Assembly (NCBI RefSeq): GCF_000312445.1
Contig: NZ_HE997182.1
Location: forward strand, 656,841-720,840
Origin: Phocaeicola abscessus CCUG 55929
Lineage (GTDB): Bacteria > Bacteroidota > Bacteroidia > Bacteroidales > Bacteroidaceae
Length of the DNA: 64,000 bases
Direction: 5' to 3'
Below are positions 9,837 through 18,507 of this stretch, in pieces. How positions within the stretch are numbered: position 1 is the stretch's first letter; every line of letters starts with the position of its first letter. Both the position numbers and the translations under genes were made by a program. The notes beneath the pieces are model-generated. The model had not been told where the DNA came from. It saw nothing but the letters and a program-made list of their open reading frames with translations, and made no database searches.

Positions 9837-10658
9837 ATGGAAAGCAATTCTCTCTTTTTAATTGATATTGACAAAATAATAGCCGAAAAAATGGGGGCGA
9901 AAGCCAAATGCGTACCGCGCTTTGTCCGTTCCTATCTAAAACATATCGTTCACCAGGACGAACTTAACGCGTTTCTCAGGGAAAGTTCGGATAAGGAAGG
10001 AATCTCTTTCTTAAAGGCTTGCATGGAGTTTTTAGACGATAAAGTTGACGTGAAAGGAATGGAGAACTTACCCTCCAGCGAAGGGGTGTATACGTTTGTG
10101 AGCAATCATCCGTTGGGAGCGCTCGACGGCGTGGCTATCGGGTATATCATCGGCTCACATTACGCCGGAAAGATCAAATATTTGGTCAATGATATCCTGA
10201 TGAACCTGCGAGGTATGGCGTCTCTATGCATCCCGATCAATAAAACGGGCTCCCAATCTCGCGAGTTTCCTAAGATTGTGGAAGAAGCGTTCGCTTCGGA
10301 TAATCATATCATCATGTTTCCGGCAGGCGTCTGTTCTCGTCGGAAGCGAGGAAAGATCCGAGATTTGGCCTGGAAAAAAACGTTTATCAGCGAGAGCATA
10401 AAAAATCGTCGGGACATCGTCCCTATGCATTTCGAAGGGAGGAATTCCGATTTCTTTTATCGGTTTGCCAATCTGTGCAATGTCAAGTGGGTGAAATTCA
10501 ATCTCGCCATGATCTTTTTGCCCGACGAAATGATGAAAAACCGGCATAAAGAATTTACGCTGACCATCGGCAAACCCATTTCCTGGCAAACCTTCGATAA
10601 GCGCAAGTCGCTCACGGAGTGGGCTCAATATGTGAAAGAAATGGTTTATACGTTATAA
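9837..10658 (+). CDS. glsA: PlsC-like O-acyltransferase, probable glycine lipid synthase GlsA
   Basis: A 273-residue lysophospholipid-acyltransferase-type protein. The acyltransferase block is SNHPLGALDG near residue 89, the variant form of the H-x4-D motif found in OlsA/hemolysin-linked acyltransferases. The substrate-binding-like stretch IIMFPAGVCSRR is near 160. The GNAT/hemolysin-type acyltransferase gene follows after 12 bp. In Bacteroides thetaiotaomicron such a pair (glsB/glsA) makes N-acyl and then O-acyl glycine lipids. Assignment to that pathway is inference from the domain pair and the order Bacteroidales. An ornithine-lipid or phosphatidic-acid role is the alternative. Confidence 0.72.
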   Translation: MESNSLFLIDIDKIIAEKMGAKAKCVPRFVRSYLKHIVHQDELNAFLRESSDKEGISFLKACMEFLDDKVDVKGMENLPSSEGVYTFVSNHPLGALDGVAIGYIIGSHYAGKIKYLVNDILMNLRGMASLCIPINKTGSQSREFPKIVEEAFASDNHIIMFPAGVCSRRKRGKIRDLAWKKTFISESIKNRRDIVPMHFEGRNSDFFYRFANLCNVKWVKFNLAMIFLPDEMMKNRHKEFTLTIGKPISWQTFDKRKSLTEWAQYVKEMVYTL

Positions 10659-10670
10659 CGACAAAAGAGT

Positions 10671-11648
10671 ATGGTTATGGAAGAAATCATTGCGCCTGTC
10701 GATAAAGAACTGTTAAAAGCGGAGCTGACCGAAGAGAAACGGCTTCGCTTTACGAATAAGAGCCATAATGAAATTTATATCATGACGGCGCAAAATTCGC
10801 CTCATACGATGCGAGAAATCGGACGGTTGCGCGAGCTTGCATTCCGCGCCTCGGGAGGCGGGACGGGGAAGGCTGTCGATATCGACGAATACGACGTCAT
10901 GGAACATCCTTATAAACAGTTGATCGTATGGAATCCCGAAGCCGAAGAGATCTTGGGAGGCTACCGCTACCTGTTGGGCGATGATGTGACGTTCGACGAG
11001 ACGGGGAAACCCATTTTGGCCACGGCGCACATGTTCAATTTCTCCCGCCAATTTTTAAAGGAATACTTGCCTTATACCGTCGAGTTGGGACGCTCGTTCG
11101 TCACGTTGGAGTATCAGTCGACCCGTGCCGGATCGAAAGGGCTCTTCGCTTTGGATAATTTGTGGGACGGATTGGGCGCCCTTACCGTGATCAAACCGAA
11201 CATGAAATACTTCTTCGGGAAGATGACCATGTACCCGAGCTTTAATCGCAAAGGGCGTGACATGATTCTGCATTTCCTCAAAAAGCATTTCTACGACAAG
11301 GATGCGTTGGTTACGCCCATCGACCCCATTCTGCCTGAGACAGACGTTGAAGAGCTGGAACGTCTGTTCGGCAAGGACGACTTCAAGGCTAACTATCGGA
11401 TTTTAAATGCTGAGGTTCGCAAGTTAGGTTTCAACATCCCTCCTTTAGTAAATGCTTATATGAGTCTCTCGCCCACGATGCGCGTTTTTGGGACGGCCAT
11501 CAACCACGAATTCGGGGAGGTCGAGGAAACGGGCATTCTGATAGCCGTCGACGAGATATTGGAGGAGAAACGGGTTCGTCATATCGAATCGTATGTGCGG
11601 GAACATCCGGAGGCGTTGAAGCTACTGCCTTCTCCCAAGGAGGAATAG
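10671..11648 (+). CDS. glsB: GNAT/hemolysin-type N-acyltransferase, probable GlsB
   Basis: A 325-residue protein of the putative hemolysin/OlsB group, acyl-ACP-dependent N-acyltransferases with a GNAT-like fold. The typical segments are REIGRLRELAFRASGGGTGK, VWNPEAEEILGGYRYLLG and VELGRSFVTLEYQ. In the glycine-lipid model it transfers a 3-hydroxy fatty acid to the amine of glycine, and the preceding PlsC-like protein adds the second acyl chain. The next Met is at 10677, so the exact start is uncertain. Downstream the operon ends at a non-coding stretch with an IS remnant. Confidence 0.72.
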   Translation: MVMEEIIAPVDKELLKAELTEEKRLRFTNKSHNEIYIMTAQNSPHTMREIGRLRELAFRASGGGTGKAVDIDEYDVMEHPYKQLIVWNPEAEEILGGYRYLLGDDVTFDETGKPILATAHMFNFSRQFLKEYLPYTVELGRSFVTLEYQSTRAGSKGLFALDNLWDGLGALTVIKPNMKYFFGKMTMYPSFNRKGRDMILHFLKKHFYDKDALVTPIDPILPETDVEELERLFGKDDFKANYRILNAEVRKLGFNIPPLVNAYMSLSPTMRVFGTAINHEFGEVEETGILIAVDEILEEKRVRHIESYVREHPEALKLLPSPKEE

Positions 11649-11789
11649 CGGAGTCATCAGCATTTAATTCAATCGAGCAGCTTATATTCTCTATTTTATC
11701 ATCGGATGATGATAGAAGTAGGCAGGAGGCGAATTGTTTGTGCGTCGGATGCGCACGTATAAGAGTTCGTATCAGGGATTATACCGGCT

Positions 11790-12305
11790 CACTAGAAATT
11801 TAGTGGGGTTTCTTCTTGTTTTTTTAAAAGAGACGTATGGAGACATCCCCAGTGACTTGCCGTACGCTTGAGAACTTCTATCATATCAATAGCCACACCT
11901 TTGCTGTTTAAGTCACCTGAGAAATGGACAGACAAGCAGAAACAAAGGGCTGAGATACTCTTTAGAGAGTATCTTGATATCCAGAAAGCCTATGGACTCT
12001 CACATTCTCTAAGGATGATCTTTGCCAAGAATACAATCGAAGATGCTGCAAGGTTATCATTGGCTAAGTGGTATAACAAAGTTGAAGAAGCTGGTTTCCA
12101 TTCTTTTAATGTTATTGCTGTTACTTTCTATGAGCATTATGAAGAGATTCTAAACTTCTACAACAACAGAGCTACAAATGCGGCAGCTGAATCCTTTAAT
12201 GCTAAGATAAAACTCTTCAGAGCTAACCTAAGGGGAGTTGTTGACAAAAGCTTCTTCCTTTTTAGACTATCTAAATTTATGCTTACCCCCACTAAATTTC
12301 TAGTG
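11790..12305 (+). mobile_element. Internally deleted ISL3-type insertion sequence (ISAon1-like)
   Basis: A 516-bp element bounded by perfect 19-bp terminal inverted repeats: CACTAGAAATTTAGTGGGG at 11790-11808 and its reverse complement at 12287-12305. Between them is only the C-terminal part of a DDE transposase plus a short frame from 11836 reading METSPVTCRTLENFYHI, which resembles the small upstream ORF of ISAon1-like elements. The 3' end of that ORF and the start of the transposase gene are gone. No matching flanking duplication was found. It is probably non-autonomous, though it could be moved in trans by a complete copy. Confidence 0.75.
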
Positions 12306-12335
12306 GGCCCAAGAAACCGACGGTACGAAGCATAA
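11868..12335 (+). pseudogene. C-terminal fragment of an ISL3-family transposase
   Basis: A 155-codon frame matching the end of ISL3/ISAon1-type transposases: a WTDKQKQRAEILF segment, then SLRMIFAKN, then the conserved NRATNAAAESFNAKIK block, which carries the final acidic residue of the catalytic triad. The two upstream catalytic residues and the zinc-finger/HTH region are missing, so it cannot be active. The frame runs through the right terminal repeat and adds about ten non-IS codons before its stop at 12335. Confidence 0.78.
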
Positions 12336-12650
12336 AAGAGATGGAGATTTATTTTTCAATAGATCTCCATCCCCCAAACAACACAATCGCAAACATAAAT
12401 GTATCAATAAAACAATACATTATGGAAAGTTTACAAGCTTCCCAGCTTCTTACCCTCGACTGCAAAATTACGGATTAATTTTAAAAACGCAAATAAAAAA
12501 CTCAATTATTTAAATCATTCAAAAATGAAGATTTATCAGATGCCGCGACAGGCATTAGCCTTTCTTGCAACGGGCGGAATTCTGTGCACGAAGTTTTAAA
12601 GACATCAGGTCGTATCAGTCGAGCCATTTACTTTCTACTTCTTTAACGAA

Positions 12651-13985
12651 TTATACTGCGGGTAAACTGTTTCCGTTGATCTTCCGGTATAAATCGAGTG
12701 CATAGATATCGGTCATACCTGATAGGTAGTCCAATACCGCTTGAATCTTACCGTAAAGTGTCGGCGCATTGACCTCGTACTGGCTTGAAGCTCTCTTCAA
12801 GAGCAGGGAAGAGTAGGCTTTATCCGGCGAAAGAACAGCGTCGATCATCAGTTCGATGAGCGTATAGATGATCTTGTAACCGGCCAGCTCCACGTCAAGC
12901 ACGTAACTGGAGCGGTAAATTTTGGCGAATGCAGTAGCCGAGCATAGCTGATAGGCTTCTTTTAACGGGCTTCGCATGTGATCGATCAAGGATCCTTCGA
13001 ATGTGCCGCTTAATATCTCTTCTTCGTGCGCGATGAACACGCGTACGCATTCTTCGACCAGCAGGCCGATCGCTTTGGATCGGAGATACGCTATCCGTTC
13101 GTTCGTGTCCGTCACTAATTTATATGTTTCATGGATGCGGTTTTTACCCTTTTCATCGAAAAAATGGCTGAATAATTCACGAGTTTCATCGTGGGTGAGA
13201 AGCTTTAATTTGTGAGCGTCTTCGATGTCCATGATCTGATAGCAGATGTCATCGGCTGCTTCGACTAAATATACGAGAGGATGACGCATATATCTCACCG
13301 GCTCATTACCTTTGCTAATGTGCGGAATGCCTAAGGTATCCGCTATTTTCTCGTAGTCCGTTTTTTCAGTTAAAAAGAAACCAAATTTGGGCTTGTTCCC
13401 CGCCGACTGGGAAGAGAACGGATATTTGACAATGGAGGCCAAGGTAGCATAAGTCATGACGAAACCGCCTTGGCGTCTCCCCTCGAATTGATGAGTCAGG
13501 AGCCGGAAAGCATTGGCATTGCCGTCGAAATGAATGAAATCGTTCCATTCCGTCGAGGAAAGTTCTTTTTTCAATGCCAAGCCTTTTCCCTCCGAAAAGA
13601 AAGTCGAGATGGCTTTTTCTCCCGAGTGTCCGTAAGGGGGATTTCCCAAATCGTGCGCCAGACAGGCGGCGGAAACAATCGAGCCGATTTCGGTGAAATG
13701 CGTATTCGCCAATTCCGGACGTCTCTTTAATAAAACGTTGGAGACTTGGTTCCCTAACGAACGTCCTACGCAGGAAACCTCCAAACTGTGGGTCAATCGG
13801 TTATGGACGAAGATGCTTCCCGGCAAAGGGAATACCTGCGTTTTATTCTGTAACCGGCGGAAAGGGGCAGAAAAGATCAAACGGTCGTAGTCTCTTTGAA
13901 ATTCGGAACGGTCGTCTTTTCGGGCTTCATGCAAAGCTTCCATTCCGAAGCGCTTGTTTGATATCAATTGTTGCCAATCCATCAT
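12651..13985 (-). CDS. dgt: dGTP triphosphohydrolase
   Basis: HD-superfamily enzyme that cleaves dGTP to deoxyguanosine and triphosphate. The metal-binding histidines are visible in NRLTHSLEVS and in CLAHDLGNPPYGHSGE (the HD pair), with a later D in LVEAADDICYQIMD. Length 444 fits the short dGTPase class. It is divergent from dut, and both act on nucleotide pool quality. Two ATGs occur in tandem (13985 and 13982). A -7 box for it lies at 14012-14019. Confidence 0.93.
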   Translation of the reverse strand: MMDWQQLISNKRFGMEALHEARKDDRSEFQRDYDRLIFSAPFRRLQNKTQVFPLPGSIFVHNRLTHSLEVSCVGRSLGNQVSNVLLKRRPELANTHFTEIGSIVSAACLAHDLGNPPYGHSGEKAISTFFSEGKGLALKKELSSTEWNDFIHFDGNANAFRLLTHQFEGRRQGGFVMTYATLASIVKYPFSSQSAGNKPKFGFFLTEKTDYEKIADTLGIPHISKGNEPVRYMRHPLVYLVEAADDICYQIMDIEDAHKLKLLTHDETRELFSHFFDEKGKNRIHETYKLVTDTNERIAYLRSKAIGLLVEECVRVFIAHEEEILSGTFEGSLIDHMRSPLKEAYQLCSATAFAKIYRSSYVLDVELAGYKIIYTLIELMIDAVLSPDKAYSSLLLKRASSQYEVNAPTLYGKIQAVLDYLSGMTDIYALDLYRKINGNSLPAV

Positions 13986-14011
13986 TGCGATATTTTATTT
14001 CTTTTCAATTG

Positions 14012-14019
14012 CAAAAGTA
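14012..14019 (-). promoter_or_regulatory. -7 box for dgt
   Basis: Minus-strand TACTTTTG fits TAnnTTTG and lies 26 bp before the dgt ATG. It is separated by about 50 bp from the oppositely directed dut -7 box. Confidence 0.5.
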
Positions 14020-14072
14020 TAAAACTTCCGCTTAAAAATATGTAAATGTTTAGATAAATCCTTTGAAATGCG

Positions 14073-14080
14073 TAGATTTG
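14073..14080 (+). promoter_or_regulatory. -7 box for dut
   Basis: TAGATTTG fits TAnnTTTG. A near -33 element TTTA (14049-14052) lies 20 bp upstream. The dut ATG is at 14109. Confidence 0.5.
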
Positions 14081-14108
14081 CACGTGTTTACAATAAAAAG
14101 AATGAATT

Positions 14109-14543
14109 ATGAACGTTCAGATCATCAATAAATCAAAGCATCGGCTTCCAGCGTATGCCACAGCGCTCTCGGCAGGCATGGATCTTCGCGCCAACATCGA
14201 CGAACCGATCGTATTGAAACCTTTGGAACGTTGTTTAGTACCTACTGGGCTTTATATCGCTTTACCCGAAGGGTTCGAGGCCCAAATTCGTCCGCGCAGC
14301 GGATTGGCCATCAAGTCCGGAATAGGGCTGTTGAATGCGCCGGGTACAATCGATGCCGATTACCGGGGAGAGATCCGGGTCATTTTGATCAATCTGTCTA
14401 CCGAAATATTTACGGTGAACGATGGAGAACGGATAGCGCAAATGGTCATTGCCCGTCACGAACAGGCGCAATGGGAAGAAGTCGAAGTCTTGAACGAGAC
14501 CGAGCGCGGAGCAGGAGGTTTCGGTCATACGGGAAAAAACTAA
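14109..14543 (+). CDS. dut: dUTP diphosphatase
   Basis: Trimeric dUTPase that hydrolyses dUTP to dUMP, preventing uracil incorporation and feeding thymidylate synthesis. All five family motifs are present in order: [39 protein letters not shown] and the C-terminal [10 protein letters not shown]. Length 144 is typical. It starts a plus-strand group with a TPR lipoprotein, a DUF4292 lipoprotein and an EnvC-like protein, an order I recall from other Bacteroidales. Confidence 0.96.
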   Translation: MNVQIINKSKHRLPAYATALSAGMDLRANIDEPIVLKPLERCLVPTGLYIALPEGFEAQIRPRSGLAIKSGIGLLNAPGTIDADYRGEIRVILINLSTEIFTVNDGERIAQMVIARHEQAQWEEVEVLNETERGAGGFGHTGKN

Positions 14544-14552
14544 TCACGCACG

Positions 14553-16364
14553 ATGTCTTTACGAATGCATTCATATAAAACGCTGCTGTCGGTACTGCTA
14601 TTGTTCTCGGTCGTTTCCTGCGGAACGGGCAATCGGAAACTGACAGGAACGAAAAAAACAGTCGCCTTGCTTGAAGCCGACACCCTTCCTGCGAAATGGC
14701 AGCGTAAGTACGACTATTTTTTCATGGAAGCCGTCCGGCTGAAAGAAAAAGGCGACTATGCAGGGGCATACGATATGTATCGGTATTGTCTCTCTGTCAA
14801 TCCGAACGCTGCTGCGGCGTTTTATGAACTTTCGAAATGCTGCATGTATATGGGGCAGGAACGGGAGAGTGAGAATATGTTGAAAACAGCGGTAAAGCTG
14901 AACCCGAAAAACTTTTGGTACAATCAGACGCTGGCTGCGTATTATCAAAACAAAAAGGATTATCCGAAAGCCATCTTTGTGTACGAGGATATGACGCAGC
15001 AATTCCCCTCGAGGTTGGAACCTTTGATGGCGTTGAGCGTATTGTATTCGCAGACTAGACAATACCAGGAAGTTATTAATACGCTGAACAAATTGGAAGC
15101 CGTCGACGGGAAATCGGAACAAATCAGTATGGAAAAGTTCCGGATGTATATCGCGATGGGGGATTTGGATGAGGCCTTTAATGAGATGAAAACGCTGGCC
15201 GACGAATATCCGTATGATATGCGATACCTCACTCTTGTGGGCGATGTCTATTTGGAAAATGGAAAACCGGAGGAGGCGTTGGCTGTCTACCGGCAGGTCA
15301 TGGAAAAAGAACCGGAATATGCTCCCGTTCAGTTCTCTTTAGCTAATTTTTATCAACATCAGGGGGAGGACAGTCTGTATCAAGCTCAACTGCATAAGGT
15401 GCTGCTCAATGAGAATATTCCGAGTGATACCAAGGTGAATGTGATGCGTCAACTGATTCTTCGGGCCGAACAGACGGATCATGACAGTCTTAAGATCGTC
15501 TCCCTTTTCCGTGCGATACTGGAAGAGAAACAGGAAAATGCGGATATCGCCATGCTCGCCGCTCAGTATATGATCACGAAGAAAATGGATCAAGAAGCGG
15601 CCCCGGTGCTCCGCCAGGTCCTCAGGATCGATCCGGAAAACACGCCTGCCCGGTTGCAGCTGCTACAGTACGCGATTTCCAAGCAAGATATGGACAACAT
15701 CATAGCCATCTGCACATCTGCGCTGGAGTATACGCCGGAAGTACTTCAATTTTATTATTATCTTGGCATGGCTTATCATGAAAAGCGGGAGGCCGACGAA
15801 GCGTTGAATGTCTTTAGGAAAGGCGTTGCCCAAATCAACGATAAGACTGATAAGGCGCTTGCTTCCGATCTCTACGCCATCTTAGGAGATATGTATCACG
15901 AGAAGAGGATGGATCAGCTCGCTTATGCCGCCTACGATTCCGCATTAGTCTATAAAGCCGATAATATCGGGGCATTGAACAACTATGCCTATTACCTTTC
16001 ATTAGAACGCAAGAATTTGGATAAAGCGGAAGAGATGAGTTATAAAACCGTCCAGGCAGAACCCGCGAACAGCACTTATCTGGATACCTATGCCTGGATT
16101 CTTTTCGAGAAGGGGAAGTATGCGGAGGCGAAGATCTATATCGAACAGGCCATGCAGAACGGAGGCGATAAGAATTCGGTAGAAGTGGAACATTGCGGCG
16201 ACATCTATTGGATGAACGGCGAGAAGGAAAAGGCGTTGGAATATTGGAAGAAAGCGAAGGAACTCGCCGAGCAAAAACCGATTGAAGGAGAATCCGCCCG
16301 AGATAAATCGGAGATGGATGTTTTGAAAAAGAAGATTACGTATAAGAAATATTTTGTGAAATAA
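14553..16364 (+). CDS. TPR-repeat lipoprotein
   Basis: A 603-residue protein with a lipoprotein signal peptide: a hydrophobic stretch ending in SVVSCGTGN, with the acylated Cys near residue 24. The mature part is built almost wholly of tetratricopeptide repeats (for example DYAGAYDMYRYCLSVNPNAAAAFYELSK, about 12-14 units by eye). It is therefore a periplasmic or outer-membrane-anchored scaffold rather than an enzyme. It lies 9 bp behind dut and its stop overlaps the next start by 1 bp. Co-location with the DUF4292 lipoprotein and EnvC suggests a role in envelope assembly, but its partner is unknown. Confidence 0.85.
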   Translation: MSLRMHSYKTLLSVLLLFSVVSCGTGNRKLTGTKKTVALLEADTLPAKWQRKYDYFFMEAVRLKEKGDYAGAYDMYRYCLSVNPNAAAAFYELSKCCMYMGQERESENMLKTAVKLNPKNFWYNQTLAAYYQNKKDYPKAIFVYEDMTQQFPSRLEPLMALSVLYSQTRQYQEVINTLNKLEAVDGKSEQISMEKFRMYIAMGDLDEAFNEMKTLADEYPYDMRYLTLVGDVYLENGKPEEALAVYRQVMEKEPEYAPVQFSLANFYQHQGEDSLYQAQLHKVLLNENIPSDTKVNVMRQLILRAEQTDHDSLKIVSLFRAILEEKQENADIAMLAAQYMITKKMDQEAAPVLRQVLRIDPENTPARLQLLQYAISKQDMDNIIAICTSALEYTPEVLQFYYYLGMAYHEKREADEALNVFRKGVAQINDKTDKALASDLYAILGDMYHEKRMDQLAYAAYDSALVYKADNIGALNNYAYYLSLERKNLDKAEEMSYKTVQAEPANSTYLDTYAWILFEKGKYAEAKIYIEQAMQNGGDKNSVEVEHCGDIYWMNGEKEKALEYWKKAKELAEQKPIEGESARDKSEMDVLKKKITYKKYFVK

Positions 16365-17191
16365 TGAAGCGATTTGTTTATTATCTGATAGCTTGCACGA
16401 TGGGATGGGCGGCCGCTTCCTGTTCGTCGACAAAGCGAATGGCCGGTAAATCGACCATCGGAAACCTGGCAGCCGACGAATATGTCCGAGAGGTGATCGT
16501 CAGATCACCCGAATGGAAGGCCGTCACGGCTAAAATGCAATTGACGCTGACAAGGAGTGCGGAAGATATTCAGGTAAGCGGCTCTTTGAAAATGAAGCGC
16601 GACGAGGTCATCGTGCTCTCCATCTCGCCGGTTTTGGGAATCGAGGTCGCTCGGGTCGAAATAACTCCTCAGGACATCTTGGTCATCGATCGCATTCATA
16701 AGCGGTATGTCCGAGTTCCTTTCTCGGAGATAAGGGAAAAAATCCATGCAGACCTCGATTATCACGCTTTTCAATCGCTGTTTTTGAACGAAATCTTCTT
16801 GCCGGGAAAGAACAGGGTAACGACGAAAGATGTAAATGCTTTTACCGTTCGGCAAGATACGTCGAATGCCATCCTCGAGGTAAAGGATGCGACACATTTT
16901 CTCTATCGGTTTACGACGACGATAACGGAAGGTCTGTTAAAGCAAACGCATGTTGGAGTTGCAGATACTGAATATGGGATTAAATGGCAATACGGAAACT
17001 TCAGGGAACTGGACGGGAAACGTTTCCCAGCTACGATGTTCGTCGCTGTAGAAGGATCGAATAAGTCGATGACAGCCCTCTTCAACTTCTCTCGTCTCTC
17101 CACCAATGAGGATTGGGAGGGCAACACCCAGCTGTCCGACCGTTATGAAAGGATAGCACTTGACGAGTTGTTGAAAATGATCTTTAAATAA
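16364..17191 (+). CDS. DUF4292 family lipoprotein
   Basis: A 275-residue lipoprotein with the signal MKRFVYYLIACTMGWAAASC and acylated Cys20. The rest fits the DUF4292 pattern, a beta-rich fold related to LolA/LolB-type lipoprotein carriers: VTAKMQLTLTRS, VSGSLKMKRDEVIVLSISP, then PVLGIEVARVEITP and the LDYHAFQSLFLNEIF segment. It is coupled to both neighbours by 1-bp stop/start overlaps. A role in outer-membrane lipoprotein handling is plausible from fold only. Confidence 0.82.
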   Translation: MKRFVYYLIACTMGWAAASCSSTKRMAGKSTIGNLAADEYVREVIVRSPEWKAVTAKMQLTLTRSAEDIQVSGSLKMKRDEVIVLSISPVLGIEVARVEITPQDILVIDRIHKRYVRVPFSEIREKIHADLDYHAFQSLFLNEIFLPGKNRVTTKDVNAFTVRQDTSNAILEVKDATHFLYRFTTTITEGLLKQTHVGVADTEYGIKWQYGNFRELDGKRFPATMFVAVEGSNKSMTALFNFSRLSTNEDWEGNTQLSDRYERIALDELLKMIFK

Positions 17192-18507
17192 TGAAACGCA
17201 TCCTCCTATTCTGTCTGACTTGTCTGCCTCTCGCCTTTTCTCTGGCTCAAACGACGCCCAAGATCAAGGAATTGGAAAACCGGCGAAACGAACTCAGCCA
17301 ACAGATTGCAGAATCCGAAACCTTGCTGCGCTCTACGAAGAAGGATGTGAAAAGTCAGTTGGACAACCTGGCCCTTATCTCGGGGCAGATCGATGAACGT
17401 AGGAGGTATGTGGAGACTATCCAGCGGGACGTAACTTCGCTGAACGAAGAAATCGGCACGTTGCAAACCCAACTGACGGAACTGCAAAAGGAACTGAAGA
17501 AAAAAAAAGACAATTATGCCGCTTCGGTGCAGTATATGTATAAGAATCGATCCGTTCAGGAAAAGTTGATGTTTATTTTCTCGGCCAGGAATCTGAATCA
17601 GATGTACCGAAGGATGCGTTATGTGCGTCAGTATGCCGATTATCAACGGGTTCGGGGGAAAGAAATAGCGCGTAAACAGTCGCAGGTCGTTTCGAAGAAG
17701 GAAGAGTTGGAGGCGACGAAGAAGGCCAAAGAAACCTTGCTGCAGCAAGGGCGGGCGGAACGGATCAAATTGGAAATACAAGAGCGCGACCGGCAAACGC
17801 TGATCGCCAATCTGAAAAAGAAACAGCGAGGCATCCAGCAGGAGATCGACAAGAAAAAACGGACGGCGCAAAAACTGAACAGAGAGATCGATCGCTTGAT
17901 CGAAATGGAAGTGGAGAAGGCTCGGAAAAGAGCCGAAGAAGAGGCCCGCAGGAAGGTTGAAGCATCCGCAGTGCAAGGGAAAAGGACTGCGAACGTCCCG
18001 GAGGCAACTGAAAAGGACGTTCCGAACGTCGCGAAGTCTGCAACCAAAACGGCTCCCATCGAAAAGTATAATTTGAATACGGAGGACAGACGCTTATCCG
18101 GGAATTTCGAACGAAATCGAGGGATCTTGCCGGTGCCTATTACCGGACCCTATGTGATTGTCAGTCATTTCGGCATGTACAACGTCGACGGATTGAGGTC
18201 TGTGAAGTTGGATAATAAGGGAATCGACATCAAGGGGAAGCCGGGCGCTCAGGCACGAGCGATCTTTGACGGAGAAGTGTCGTACATCTTCAAATACAAC
18301 GGTTTGAATAACATACTGGTGCGGCACGGCGCCTACATTTCCGTGTATTGCAACCTCTCGAGCGTCAATGTGCAAAAAAACAGCAAAGTCAAGACGAGGG
18401 ACTTGCTCGGAGCCGTAGCTACGGATACGAACGGAAATACCGTGCTTCATTTCCAGCTCAGAAAAGAGACGGCGAAACTGAATCCGGAGAGCTGGTTGGG
18501 AAGATAA
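17191..18507 (+). CDS. EnvC-like murein hydrolase activator (degenerate LytM/M23)
   Basis: A 438-residue exported protein with a signal peptide ending near residue 19 (PLAFSLAQ). A long coiled coil covers about residues 25-250, and a C-terminal LytM domain about 310-438. The LytM zinc site is broken: the first His of H-x-G-x-D is Asn (NKGIDI, Asn342), and the H-x-H motif reads VLHF (Val418 instead of His). This is the EnvC pattern, where the domain activates an amidase rather than cleaving peptidoglycan itself. It is the last gene of the dut operon, followed by the 41-bp tandem repeat. Confidence 0.87.
   Translation: MKRILLFCLTCLPLAFSLAQTTPKIKELENRRNELSQQIAESETLLRSTKKDVKSQLDNLALISGQIDERRRYVETIQRDVTSLNEEIGTLQTQLTELQKELKKKKDNYAASVQYMYKNRSVQEKLMFIFSARNLNQMYRRMRYVRQYADYQRVRGKEIARKQSQVVSKKEELEATKKAKETLLQQGRAERIKLEIQERDRQTLIANLKKKQRGIQQEIDKKKRTAQKLNREIDRLIEMEVEKARKRAEEEARRKVEASAVQGKRTANVPEATEKDVPNVAKSATKTAPIEKYNLNTEDRRLSGNFERNRGILPVPITGPYVIVSHFGMYNVDGLRSVKLDNKGIDIKGKPGAQARAIFDGEVSYIFKYNGLNNILVRHGAYISVYCNLSSVNVQKNSKVKTRDLLGAVATDTNGNTVLHFQLRKETAKLNPESWLGR

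Larger units (their letters stand above)
11649..12650. other. Roughly 1-kb gene-poor stretch containing an IS remnant
   Basis: The stretch between glsB and dgt. From 11649 to 11789 there are only two small imperfect hairpins (around ATCATC/GATGAT and GTGCG/CGCAC). The IS remnant occupies 11790-12305. A 9-bp stem (GATGGAGAT at 12340-12348, ATCTCCATC at 12363-12371) lies just past the IS, but no T-run follows it. From 12372 to 12650 the DNA is AT-rich and I see no gene. Confidence 0.5.

Noticed and set aside
11780-12315. Target-site duplication flanking the IS remnant
   Set aside because: The 8 bp on each side of the terminal repeats do not match.
12462-12469. Minus-strand TAATTTTG promoter-like box in the gap beside dgt
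   Set aside because: No gene or RNA structure lies downstream in that direction apart from the IS remnant, so a chance match in AT-rich DNA is likely.
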